Positions 27,162-34,720 of a stretch of DNA of 64,000 nucleotides are shown one piece after another. Source of the DNA: Bacteroidota bacterium (lineage in GTDB: Bacteria; Bacteroidota; Ignavibacteria; Ignavibacteriales; Melioribacteraceae). The notes under the pieces are model-generated. The model was not told the origin of the DNA. It saw only the letters and a list, made by a program, of their open reading frames with translations, and did no database searches. Each line of letters opens with the position of its first letter. Positions within the stretch are counted from its first letter, which is position 1. Position numbers and translations under genes: made by a program. The stretch is from the NCBI GenBank assembly GCA_018818065.1, contig JAHISV010000005.1:602527-666526 (forward strand), written 5' to 3'.

Positions 27162-27196
27162 AAAAGAGCAAGAGTGATTATGACCCTTGCTCTTTT
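27162..27196. terminator. Bidirectional terminator between the RsbRD-like gene and FadL
   Basis: AAAAGAGCAAG (27162-27172) and CTTGCTCTTTT (27186-27196) form an 11-bp perfect stem with a 13-base loop, with A-run on the left and T-run on the right within the stem, suited to both convergent genes. A preceding GGATTAAGATTAGGATTAAG is a short imperfect direct repeat. Confidence 0.75.
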
Positions 27197-27201
27197 AATA
27201 T

Positions 27202-28524
27202 CTAGAAAGAAAATCCTAACTCTAATTGCCACTGACTCATGGCTATGGTTATGTTCTGTGCGCCTGGCGCTTCCATTGGGTTAGCACCAGTAACTTCACC
27301 TTCAGGAGCAAACATAAAACCAAGGGTGACTTCTTTACCGTTAGATAATTGCTTAGTCGCGCCAAATGTTATGTGATGCTCAACTACTGCAGGGGCTAAT
27401 ATATTGAACATTACTTCGGTTTCATTAATTGGCTGCTTACCATATGAATAACCTGCCATAAATGTCCAACCTTCAAAGCCATTAAACATTGTACCAAATT
27501 TGATGACCATTACGTCTTCCCATCCAAAGCCCCATGCTTCGTTTGTTCCCAAAGCCTTAAAGTTTGGATTTGGATTTCCCTGCTGATCCATGGGAGAGTT
27601 AGTCATCAGGCTCATTGGATTTGCAACTGAAGCAACGCCCGTATAGAGAATCTGCTGTCCATCCAAAGCAAATGTCCAATCTGTGTTAGGGGAGATAGCA
27701 ACACCAACCGTCCAGTTGGCTGGAATATCAAATTTGCCTTGCTCAGCAAACAAACCTGCATATTCATCAAATTCACTCATGCTCATCTTTGTCTGGTACG
27801 AAGCACCAAAAGAAATTACATCTGAGAATTTGCCCATGTAACCCAATCTAGCTCCAAATCCGGTAGATGTACTCCATCTGTTTCCGGTCAAATTCATTGG
27901 TGAGCTTGAGAAGCCCATGAATGCTGTTAAACCTTTTGCGGCAAAACGCTGAAACCCAAATAAACCAGTTACACCTAAAGAATGATTAGGAGCAACTTCC
28001 ATGGCAAATGTAGCACCAAAAAACATTTGCTCAAGATTTACACCTGTAGCAGGTGATACTTCGGGTGCCATTGGATGATAATAAGTAACTGCTGGATAAT
28101 CTGAGTTCATACCACCGTTAGCATAGAAAATTAAGCCAAGGGACATGTTATCTTGGATTTTAAAACTAGCGCCCATTGTAGGCATTGGGAAATAGTTTGA
28201 TTCACTTTCTACTTTTCCGGGAGTTAGCGGAAATGTTCCGGGATACATTGAAGGATTTCCGTCAATGGTGTAAGATCTCGAGGGACTGAATAGGGCAACG
28301 TTAATATCGAAACGTGTTCCATCAATAAATACAATACCAGCCGGGTTTGTTGCTGCACCAATAGAACTTAGTGATAAAGCGACTCCTGCGCCTGCCATTG
28401 CTGAATATTTAACGCCATAACCATGTCTGAAATAACCATTTGTTGCGTTGATAGAGCTGTTTGTAAAAATCATCATAAGAATGATAATTGCAGCCGATGA
28501 TAAATACTTCTTAAAATTGTTCAT
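27202..28524 (-). CDS. FadL/OmpP1/TodX family outer-membrane transporter
   Basis: 440-residue outer-membrane beta-barrel for uptake of long-chain fatty acids, aromatic hydrocarbons or other hydrophobic molecules. Signal peptide (AAIIILMMIFTNSSINA), then the N-terminal hatch beginning TNGYFRHGYGVKYSAMAGAG with the signature NPAG (Asn60-Pro61). Later strands alternate (SLGLIFYANGG, FGARLGYMGKF, WTFMAGYSYGK) and the protein ends in the aromatic WQLELGFSF, the C-terminal beta signal. SD AAGGAAAG. Monocistronic, downstream of the sulfur operon but 225 bases away. Confidence 0.9.
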   Translation of the reverse strand: MNNFKKYLSSAAIIILMMIFTNSSINATNGYFRHGYGVKYSAMAGAGVALSLSSIGAATNPAGIVFIDGTRFDINVALFSPSRSYTIDGNPSMYPGTFPLTPGKVESESNYFPMPTMGASFKIQDNMSLGLIFYANGGMNSDYPAVTYYHPMAPEVSPATGVNLEQMFFGATFAMEVAPNHSLGVTGLFGFQRFAAKGLTAFMGFSSSPMNLTGNRWSTSTGFGARLGYMGKFSDVISFGASYQTKMSMSEFDEYAGLFAEQGKFDIPANWTVGVAISPNTDWTFALDGQQILYTGVASVANPMSLMTNSPMDQQGNPNPNFKALGTNEAWGFGWEDVMVIKFGTMFNGFEGWTFMAGYSYGKQPINETEVMFNILAPAVVEHHITFGATKQLSNGKEVTLGFMFAPEGEVTGANPMEAPGAQNITIAMSQWQLELGFSF

Positions 28525-28717
28525 GTTTCTTTCCTTGAATTGAGTTGTAGTTATTCTTCAGTATATTTTTTATTAAGTAATGCTTTTTTTTAATGTCTCA
28601 CCTAATTTTGCATAAATGCTTATTTGATCCATAAAAATTGTCATTCCCGCATCCCGGAAGCTAAGAGGCAATAAGGTATAAAAAGATCAGAATAACCTTT
28701 TTAACCATAAAAAAACT

Positions 28718-28749
28718 CCAGTAATAAAAGGGGGCGTTCAAGCCCGCCT
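28718..28749 (-). terminator. Likely terminator of the sulfur operon
   Basis: On the minus strand GGCGGGC-TTGAAC-GCCCCC directly follows the DsrE stop and is followed by TTTTATTA. The inner stem is 4 bp with a C-C mismatch, then two more pairs, so it is moderate. Confidence 0.5.
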
Positions 28750-29235
28750 TTAAGTGAAAATAATTTGTGCACCTGCTGATTTTTCGTAAAATGTCCCAAC
28801 CGGAATGATTTCTTCAACCTGTGGACAAAGGTCCTTTTCAGTCATATGAAACATATCCATGGCTGCTTTACAGGCATAGATTTCGCCGCCAGCATCACTT
28901 ATCATTTCTATAAATTCCCGGACGGGGGGAATATCCAGCGCTTCCATTTCTCTTTTCATCATATAAGTAGCGAAAGTTGACATGCCCGGAATAGCGCCCA
29001 GCCATGTAGGCATTTTCATTCCGCCCGGCAGGCGCATTGCCGCGTTGCCTACTGTGGCTACACTTATGTTATCCATTCTCTTTTCAAGGATTGCATCCAG
29101 TCCAAAGAAAGTGAAAAACATCATTACTTCAATTCCTTCCATACGCGCACCGTTGGCCATTATCAATCCGGGATAAATACCATCAAGCGATCCTTTTGAT
29201 ACTACAATGGATAGTTTTTCAATTGGTTCTGCCAT
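28750..29235 (-). CDS. DsrE/DsrF/DrsH-like family protein
   Basis: 161-residue DsrE-like protein. These small proteins carry sulfane sulfur as a persulfide on a conserved Cys; here the Cys in GGEIYACKAAMDMF is the candidate. N-terminus KLSIVVSKGSLDGIYPGLIMA and the MMFFTFFGLDAI strand fit the fold. A longer start at 29295 would overlap the DsrC gene; the ATG at 29235 is chosen because AGGAGA precedes it by 7 bases. Last gene of the MerR-SQR-DUF1641-DsrC-DsrE operon, so it probably passes sulfur to or from the DsrC-like protein. Confidence 0.88.
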   Translation of the reverse strand: MAEPIEKLSIVVSKGSLDGIYPGLIMANGARMEGIEVMMFFTFFGLDAILEKRMDNISVATVGNAAMRLPGGMKMPTWLGAIPGMSTFATYMMKREMEALDIPPVREFIEMISDAGGEIYACKAAMDMFHMTEKDLCPQVEEIIPVGTFYEKSAGAQIIFT

Positions 29236-29260
29236 TTCATAATCTCCTGTTAATTTTGGT

Positions 29261-29578
29261 TTAGATGCATCCCTTGGGTTTTGGTAATCCTGCAATTCGG
29301 GCAGCTTTTTTAGCAGGACCCTTTGGGAAAAGTGCGTATAGTTCTTTCGTATCCACTCCGCTTTCTTTAGTTAATTTGCGGATTGATGGAGCATCACCTT
29401 TTTCCTCGAAAACATTTCTCATAAAATCAATTACAAGCCAATGCCGCTCATTTAATTCTTCAATTCCTTCTTCTTTCGCTATTGCCTGAGCAACTTCTTT
29501 ATCCCAGTCAGCTCTGTTTGCCAGGTTACCGTCTGCGTCCACTTCCAGCGATTTTCCGGCCAATTCTACAGTTGCCAT
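29261..29578 (-). CDS. DsrC/TusE family sulfur-relay protein with one cysteine
   Basis: 105-residue DsrC-like protein. The C-terminal arm FPKGPAKKAARIAGLPKPKGCI aligns with the canonical DsrC arm, but the first cysteine is replaced by Ala (AARIAG where DsrC has ACKIAG). Only the penultimate Cys104 remains and there is no other Cys in the protein. DsrC proper uses both to form a trisulfide; TusE and several DsrC-like proteins have only the last one and act as persulfide carriers. It sits 12 bases after DUF1641 and 25 bases before the DsrE gene. No DsrAB is seen. Confidence 0.9.
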   Translation of the reverse strand: MATVELAGKSLEVDADGNLANRADWDKEVAQAIAKEEGIEELNERHWLVIDFMRNVFEEKGDAPSIRKLTKESGVDTKELYALFPKGPAKKAARIAGLPKPKGCI

Positions 29579-29590
29579 AATTCTCTCCGT

Positions 29591-30298
29591 TTATATGGTT
29601 TGAGTATTTTCTGTTTTTATCAATTTTACATCTTCTTGCTGCTGCGATAAATTTTTGAGGAAGCGCAGAGCAAAAGACATTGCCTTTTTAGTTTCAGGGG
29701 TATTTAATTCTTTTAATAACGCTAATGTCGAAACATTTTCCTCAACTTTGATGTCGAGATTATTATACACATTCACCGCATTGTTTATTGCATTAAGCAT
29801 GTCAGGCTGAGTGAGATTTTTAACTGTATTAATAATGGTTACCATATTTTCACCCAGAGCTTTTACATCACCTGGGGTGAACGAAGTAACAACATTGTCA
29901 ATTGCTTTGGTAAATTCCTTAGCAAACTCGAAGTATCCCTTTCTGTCGAATTCATCAAGTTTGTTCATAAAGTCAATTGTTAATTCTTTGGAAATTGGAG
30001 CGAAATCATTCACAAAATCCCTTACACCTTCAAGCTGCTCAAAAGTTTTTGTGAGGGTCTTTACATTTCTTAGCAGTTTTTTCCCAAGAAAGAGAATGTC
30101 CCCAGTATCCAGATGATCATGCACCTCTTCAAGTTCCGTAACAGTTGATTGATAAAGATCTTTACCGACCCGCATAAGGTCTTCCTTCAAGTCCTCCACT
30201 TCCAAACGATGTCTTCTTTGAAGAGCAATTTCTTCAAGGATGATATCCAGTTTACTGTTAATGCCATTTATCTGCTCTTGAATGTTTTTCTCATCCAT
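29591..30298 (-). CDS. DUF1641 domain protein
   Basis: 235-residue all-helical protein with the DUF1641 signature near the C-terminus (LTQPDMLNAINNAVNVY, TPETKKAMSFALRFLKNL). The N-terminal 60 residues are a coiled coil. DUF1641 proteins are commonly encoded next to flavin oxidoreductases or formate dehydrogenases, but their role is not established. Its ATG shares one base with the stop of the upstream oxidoreductase (TAATG), indicating translational coupling and probably a complex. Confidence 0.85.
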   Translation of the reverse strand: MDEKNIQEQINGINSKLDIILEEIALQRRHRLEVEDLKEDLMRVGKDLYQSTVTELEEVHDHLDTGDILFLGKKLLRNVKTLTKTFEQLEGVRDFVNDFAPISKELTIDFMNKLDEFDRKGYFEFAKEFTKAIDNVVTSFTPGDVKALGENMVTIINTVKNLTQPDMLNAINNAVNVYNNLDIKVEENVSTLALLKELNTPETKKAMSFALRFLKNLSQQQEDVKLIKTENTQTI

Positions 30299-31527
30299 TA
30301 CAACCTCTTTCCGGCCATTGACATATGAGACTCAATAGGCAGTTCCTGCCCTTTAAGGAGCGAGTTCCAATACATCCAGCGGAACATGATTTTACCATAA
30401 TGATTCATCTTGGTTTCTTCGAGCAAAGAGAAAGGTCCAATCCCGGGAAGCGGGAATTTACCAGGTAGCGGTTCTGTATCATAGTTAAAATCTATTAAAA
30501 TCCCTTTACCGAATCCCGACTCAATAAAGCAATTTGCATGTCCGTCAAATTTATGGGAAGGTTCTCTCCCATCCACAACATCAAGAAAGTTCTCTTGTAA
30601 TATATCGGATTGGAAATGTGCAACTGAACCGGCCTTTGAACTGGGAAGATCAGTAGCGTCACCAATTACAAAAATATTTTTATATCCTTTTGCCATTAAA
30701 GTTTGTTTGTCAGTTGGAATGAAATTAAGCTCATCGCCCATTCCTGATCTTTCGATGACATCATCACCCATGTTTGTTGGTATGGTTATCAGGCAGTCGA
30801 ACTCAACTTCGGTTTCGTCCCATGAGACTATTTTATTGTTATCATTATCTACACGGGCAATATTAAATTCTGTCGTTAACTTTATGTTTTTCTTATTAAG
30901 AATGTCTCCCAAAATTGAGGACGCTTTGGGCTTGGTGAAAGCACCGGGCAGCGGAGTGACGAAGTGAATCTCCACCTTATCTCTCATCCCTCTTTCAGTA
31001 AAGTAAGCATCAGCAAGGAAAACAAACTCGAGCGGAGCTACAGGACATTTGATAGGCATTTCGGAAATATTAACAACAAGCTTGCCACCTTTCCAATGCT
31101 TAAAATAATCTCTCAAAGCAACAGCGCCTTCTACAGTGTAAAAATCAAATATAGTTTTATGCCAGAGTTCGGCATTCATTCCCTCGGTTTCATCAGGATT
31201 TATTTTTGCGCCCGTTGCAATTATCAGGTAATCATATTCCAACACCTGTCCGTTTGACAATAGAACTCTGTTTTCAGCTGGTTCAATTTTATCAATCTTC
31301 GACATTATTACATTTGAACCTGCAGGAAAGTAATCCCGCTTCGGTTTTTCAACATCTTTACGTGTGTAAATATCAAAGGGGATGAATAGAAAACCGGGCT
31401 GGTAATAATGCGTTTCGAACTGATCTACAATTGTGATTTGCCATTCACTTTTATCAAGTATCGAGTTAAATTTGTTCAGCATCATAGTGCCGGCAGTACC
31501 TGCGCCAAGTATTACAAGTTTTCTCAT
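30298..31527 (-). CDS. Sulfide:quinone oxidoreductase-like flavoprotein
   Basis: 409-residue FAD-dependent oxidoreductase of the SQR family. FAD site LVILGAGTAGTMMLNKF at the N-terminus; second dinucleotide-type region YDYLIIATGAKINPDE; NIFVIGDATDLPSSKAG binds the FAD. Redox cysteines: Cys161 in IKCPVAPLEF and Cys333 in GHANCFIESGFGKG match the SQR pair that holds the polysulfur bridge; a third Cys (Cys245) is elsewhere, and the extra N-terminal-half Cys of type I enzymes is absent. It probably oxidises sulfide to polysulfide or a sulfane carrier, with electrons to quinone, at the membrane. First enzyme of the operon. True substrate is inferred. Confidence 0.85.
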   Translation of the reverse strand: MRKLVILGAGTAGTMMLNKFNSILDKSEWQITIVDQFETHYYQPGFLFIPFDIYTRKDVEKPKRDYFPAGSNVIMSKIDKIEPAENRVLLSNGQVLEYDYLIIATGAKINPDETEGMNAELWHKTIFDFYTVEGAVALRDYFKHWKGGKLVVNISEMPIKCPVAPLEFVFLADAYFTERGMRDKVEIHFVTPLPGAFTKPKASSILGDILNKKNIKLTTEFNIARVDNDNNKIVSWDETEVEFDCLITIPTNMGDDVIERSGMGDELNFIPTDKQTLMAKGYKNIFVIGDATDLPSSKAGSVAHFQSDILQENFLDVVDGREPSHKFDGHANCFIESGFGKGILIDFNYDTEPLPGKFPLPGIGPFSLLEETKMNHYGKIMFRWMYWNSLLKGQELPIESHMSMAGKRL

Positions 31528-31563
31528 AACTCTTTTGCCTTTGCTCTTAATTCCTAGTAAATT

Positions 31564-32001
31564 TTATAATAATTCTTTTAGTTTATCCTTTATTGAATGA
31601 CAGTTGCCAAAGGAATAATAAACCTGACATTCGCGGCAGTCCTTCTCTTTGCAATACTCCCCCTTGTTTTTTAATACCCAACAAGGTTTGCTATAGCCAG
31701 TATATGCATCACAATTTTCACGGTCACTATTACCACAATGCAAAATTGACCAGCAGGGTATGAGTGAGAGAATTCGTTTGATTCCCTCCGTACTCATTTC
31801 TGTGATAGTCTGTCTTATGCACTTAAGTCTTTCTATGTCGCTATCTGTATAAAGGCGTTGGTTGGAATCTTTCTTAAATGGAATGATTAATCCTTCTCTT
31901 TCATACTTCCTAATTGCATGAACAGAAAGGCCCACGAGATTTGCTGCGGCACTTATAGTGTACTTTGGAACGTTTGCTTCTGGATTGATATGTCTCAACA
32001 T
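31564..32001 (-). CDS. MerR family regulator with Cys-rich sensor domain
   Basis: 145 residues. Residues about 13-80 are a MerR winged helix (YTISAAANLVGLSVHAIRKYEREGLI, NQRLYTDSDIERLKCI). The C-terminal 60 residues carry eight cysteines (83, 89, 97, 107, 117, 122, 125, 134), far more than a normal MerR effector region; this suggests a metal, Fe-S cluster or persulfide sensor. It is the first gene of the operon, 36 bases before the SQR gene, so it likely controls itself and the sulfur genes. An inverted repeat lies just before the start codon. Confidence 0.85.
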   Translation of the reverse strand: MLRHINPEANVPKYTISAAANLVGLSVHAIRKYEREGLIIPFKKDSNQRLYTDSDIERLKCIRQTITEMSTEGIKRILSLIPCWSILHCGNSDRENCDAYTGYSKPCWVLKNKGEYCKEKDCRECQVYYSFGNCHSIKDKLKELL

Positions 32002-32003
32002 AG

Positions 32004-32023
32004 TTGATATAAATCCGTATCAA
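32004..32023. promoter_or_regulatory. Candidate operator of the MerR-type regulator
   Basis: TTGATA (32004-32009) and TATCAA (32018-32023) form a perfect 6-bp inverted repeat with 8 bases between, ending 3 bases from the MerR start codon. A third TATCAA half-site lies at 32043-32048. A clear -35/-10 pair with the 19-base spacing typical of MerR promoters was not found. Confidence 0.45.
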
Positions 32024-32175
32024 GTTTTTGCGTATACAATCATATCAATTTCTAAAAAATAAATCAAGAGGAAAATGTCTCTTTTGCTAATTGAAAAGGC
32101 AACACGTTTATTGATTTAAGAAAACTCAGAGATAAATTTGCTATCTTAAATTAACAAACGAACATAAAGTGAGAA

Positions 32176-32802
32176 ATGGAAGCAATAACAGCATATATTT
32201 TAGCTGGTGGAAAGAGCAGCAGACTTGAGACAAACAAAGCGTTGCTTGAGATAGAAGGGCGAAAAGTAATTGATATAATTTTTGCAAAGCTTAAATTGAT
32301 AACCAGTAATATAATTATTAGTACCAACCAGCCACAAGATTTTGATTTTATACCAGTTGATAAAATTAAAGATATTCATAAAGACATCGGTCCCTTAGGA
32401 GGGATTCATTCTTGTTTAACTCATTCGGAGACAGAGAAAAATTTTGTAATCTCTTGTGATTTACCGCTAATGTCAGAAAGATTCATGAGAAGCATTTTGG
32501 AAGCTGAAAATCACAATAAAATTCTTCTTCCTACTAATGAGGGAAAAATTGAGTTTATGTGTGGTCTTTATCTAAAATCGACTTTGCAGGTTATTGAAAG
32601 CATCCTGGAAACAAGGTCTGAAACTGAGGGGAAGAATAAAAGATTCAGTATGTGGAATTATGTGCATAAGGCGGAGTTTGAATTGCTTGAAGCTTCTCAG
32701 GCGCCGTCTTTTTCGGAAGAGATATTCTCCAATCTAAATACTATTGAAGATTATGAAAAAATAAAAAGCCTTGTCCACCTGAACAAGGCTTTGATAGAGT
32801 AA
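32176..32802 (+). CDS. mobA: Molybdenum cofactor guanylyltransferase
   Basis: 208-residue nucleotidyltransferase that attaches GMP to molybdopterin. Motifs: N-terminal LAGGKSSRLETNKALL, the DIGPLGGIHSCL loop and the catalytic SCDLPLMSERF. The C-terminus is a little longer than some homologues. It is divergent from the MerR operon and converges on the NifX-like gene with only two bases between the stops. Its last codons encode a perfect hairpin (32765-32792) that can act as terminator for the opposite strand. Confidence 0.88.
   Translation: MEAITAYILAGGKSSRLETNKALLEIEGRKVIDIIFAKLKLITSNIIISTNQPQDFDFIPVDKIKDIHKDIGPLGGIHSCLTHSETEKNFVISCDLPLMSERFMRSILEAENHNKILLPTNEGKIEFMCGLYLKSTLQVIESILETRSETEGKNKRFSMWNYVHKAEFELLEASQAPSFSEEIFSNLNTIEDYEKIKSLVHLNKALIE
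32758..32792 (-). terminator. Terminator of the DUF134-NifX operon inside mobA
   Basis: AAAGCCTTGT (32765-32774) and ACAAGGCTTT (32783-32792), 10-bp perfect stem, 8-base loop. On the minus strand it is followed by TTTTTAT and lies 13 bases after the NifX stop, so it fits an intrinsic terminator. It is at the same time the coding sequence for the last residues of MobA. Confidence 0.75.
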
Positions 32803-32804
32803 TT

Positions 32805-33227
32805 CTAATGCGCGTGACATGCGCCGTTTTCATTAATTTCGAGCTCGCCTTTTGAATATTTAATAGCAGCAGTTGCAGCATCAGTTTCAGTGGTAAATAT
32901 TACTTCAATTCCCACTTTTTTTAAGTCTTCAACAACACGCCATCCGGCGCCATGACATATCAGATGACTACAATCTTTAAGCCCCTCTGAGAGTTTGCTA
33001 TGCCCATGAGAATGTTCCTTCCCATATGCTTGCCCATGATTATGGTGACTTTGTTCTTTTTCCGACTCCGCACCGTTATTGGTTTTACTATGATGTGTAA
33101 AAAGATTTTGCCGATATTCTTTGCTGATTACTTGACCATCGACAATTGATAAAATCAGGAAACCTCTCACTCGGCCAATATGGCCTGTTACCGTGCGTGA
33201 GTCGTCTGAAGCTATTGCTAATTTCAT
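32805..33227 (-). CDS. NifB/NifX-like molybdenum-iron cofactor-binding family protein
   Basis: 140 residues of the dinitrogenase iron-molybdenum cofactor family (MKLAIASDDSRTVTGHIGRVRGF; ICHGAGWRVVEDLKKVGIEVIFT). Unlike the plain family it has a His-rich insert of about 35 residues (THHSKTN, SHHNHGQAYGKEHSHGHSK) and a C-terminal CHAH, suggesting metal binding. It is not evidence of nitrogen fixation; stand-alone members are common in anaerobes. Coupled to DUF134 11 bases upstream. Confidence 0.85.
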   Translation of the reverse strand: MKLAIASDDSRTVTGHIGRVRGFLILSIVDGQVISKEYRQNLFTHHSKTNNGAESEKEQSHHNHGQAYGKEHSHGHSKLSEGLKDCSHLICHGAGWRVVEDLKKVGIEVIFTTETDAATAAIKYSKGELEINENGACHAH

Positions 33228-33238
33228 TTTTTACTCCT

Positions 33239-33514
33239 TTATTTGTTTATTTTTATTGCTTTTCCATTGATAATACAATCTGCGATTTTACTTCTTGCAG
33301 ATTTAAGAATTCGTCCAAATGTTGCTCTGGAGACTTTCATCCTTGCAGCCGACTCTTCATGACTTAAACCTTTCAGATCAGCAAGGTTTATTGCTTCCAA
33401 CTCATCTTTCTCAAGAATCTCCTCAGTTAAATCAGACATAGGAATACCACGAGGTTTAAAATAGTTTGCTGCAGGGTCACAGTTTGTTGTTCTATGTTTT
33501 TTTGGTCTTGGCAT
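33239..33514 (-). CDS. DUF134 family DNA-binding protein
   Basis: 91-residue protein beginning MPRPKKHRTTNCDPAANYFKPRGIPM, the DUF134 signature, followed by a sigma-70 region-4-like helix-turn-helix (LEAINLADLKGLSHEESAARMKVSRATFGRIL). DUF134 genes commonly precede NifX-like genes and are presumed to be their regulators. The ATG at 33514 is chosen over an ATG five codons upstream because the family starts at MPRPKK. A 20-bp perfect palindrome lies 5 bases upstream. Confidence 0.88.
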   Translation of the reverse strand: MPRPKKHRTTNCDPAANYFKPRGIPMSDLTEEILEKDELEAINLADLKGLSHEESAARMKVSRATFGRILKSARSKIADCIINGKAIKINK

Positions 33515-33519
33515 AATCA

Positions 33520-33539
33520 TTATGAGCATATGCTCATAA
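33520..33539. promoter_or_regulatory. 20-bp perfect palindrome, likely operator of DUF134-NifX
   Basis: TTATGAGCATATGCTCATAA is a perfect palindrome with no spacer. It ends 5 bases from the DUF134 start codon and covers the alternative upstream ATG. Its position and symmetry suggest autoregulation by a dimeric HTH protein, most simply DUF134 itself. Confidence 0.6.
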
Positions 33540-33599
33540 CAAATATAAAAAAATCCCTGTTCGAATCAAATTTTAAATCAATTTGGTTTCCTAGAAATA

Positions 33600-34529
33600 T
33601 TATAGCTTCAGGGCTCTTTTTATAACTTCGAAGGTTTTTTCAATTGAAGAAGGTGAGTATCCGAGTTCAGTTTGTGCCTTAAGGGTGATAAGTCCTGATT
33701 TTAAAGGCCTTCTAGCGGGTTGATTTAAAGAACTGGTTTCAATGGGCACAATTAGCTCCTTCGGCAACCCAAAGTAATCGGCTATCCTAAGGGTAAAATC
33801 ATACCTTGAAAGCACTTCCTGTCCTGCAATATTAAAGATATCTTCTTTCTGGTATTCTGAAAGCTTACTTATTCCAATGACGAGATCATCAATAAAAGCA
33901 GGATTGTTAAACTGATCAGTTACAATTCTGATTGTCTGATTACCTTTAAGAGAATCAATTACCCATTTAACAAAATCTGGTCGGCCATATTTAGTTGGAC
34001 CATATAAGACATTAGTGCGGATGGAAGAATGTCTTACTCCGCTTGCAATTAGTGCATTTTCACTTGCCAATTTGGTTCTTCCATAGTAGGAAATAGGGTT
34101 GGTCTTATCTTTCTCAGAATAAGGTCCTTTTAGTCCGTCAAAAACATAATCTGAGGAAATATGTATAAGATAACCATCAATGGTCCAGGTAAAAAGAGCA
34201 ATGTTTTCAACTCCCTTTACATTTATATTCCACGCAAGTTCTCGTTCAGTTTCTGATTTATCGACATTGGTGTAGGCGGCCGCGTTAATTACTATATCCG
34301 GAAAAAAATCCAAAATAAGTTTCTTAACTTCAATTTTATTTGTAATGTTGACTTTTTTGTAAGAAATTTCTGACTGAAAGGAAGAGTTTTCCATGGATGA
34401 ACATAACAATTCAATGTTTTTCCTTCCCATGAAATGATCTGTCAATTTCTGCCCTAACATACCATTTGAGCCTATAATCAAGACACGTTTTTTTAAAATA
34501 CTATTAATACTTTCCAATAAATACCTCAT
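33600..34529 (-). CDS. rmlD: dTDP-4-dehydrorhamnose reductase-like protein
   Basis: 309-residue extended SDR of the RmlD substrate-binding family, which makes dTDP-L-rhamnose. NAD(P) motif IIGSNGMLGQKLTDHF, strand SSDYVFDGLKGPYSEKD, catalytic YYGRTK, and C-terminal LNQPARRPLKSGL typical of RmlD. The first 14 residues before KKRVLIIG are unusual; a TTG at 34517 preceded by GAGG is an alternative start. Rhamnose genes rmlD and rmlC flank bshA but RmlA and RmlB are not in the window, so this is a broken-up pathway. It could also be a MAT2B-like reductase. Confidence 0.8.
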   Translation of the reverse strand: MRYLLESINSILKKRVLIIGSNGMLGQKLTDHFMGRKNIELLCSSMENSSFQSEISYKKVNITNKIEVKKLILDFFPDIVINAAAYTNVDKSETERELAWNINVKGVENIALFTWTIDGYLIHISSDYVFDGLKGPYSEKDKTNPISYYGRTKLASENALIASGVRHSSIRTNVLYGPTKYGRPDFVKWVIDSLKGNQTIRIVTDQFNNPAFIDDLVIGISKLSEYQKEDIFNIAGQEVLSRYDFTLRIADYFGLPKELIVPIETSSLNQPARRPLKSGLITLKAQTELGYSPSSIEKTFEVIKRALKL

Positions 34530-34720
34530 TATTCCAATTCGATCAATGCAATCCTATTCCATCAGAAGAAGATCTCAATTTAATAGAACTGAATGTCTTT
34601 TATTTCAGTTAAAGATGCAACTAAAACATTACACCAAATTTATCGAACTCACGAGTAAAAAAATGGTTAAATTTCAGTCACCCCTATTATTTCTTGCAGT
34701 TAATTAATTTATGGAGCCTC

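Noticed and set aside
28640-28662. GTCATTCCCGCATCCCGGAA as another palindromic element
   Set aside because: Only a weak imperfect inverted repeat; cannot be supported without copies elsewhere.
29261-31527. Dissimilatory sulfite reduction cluster
   Set aside because: The DsrC-like protein has only one Cys and there is no DsrAB, DsrMKJOP or AprAB in the window.
32805-33227. Nitrogen fixation gene
   Set aside because: A NifX-like domain alone with a His-rich insert and DUF134 is common in non-fixers; no nif genes nearby.
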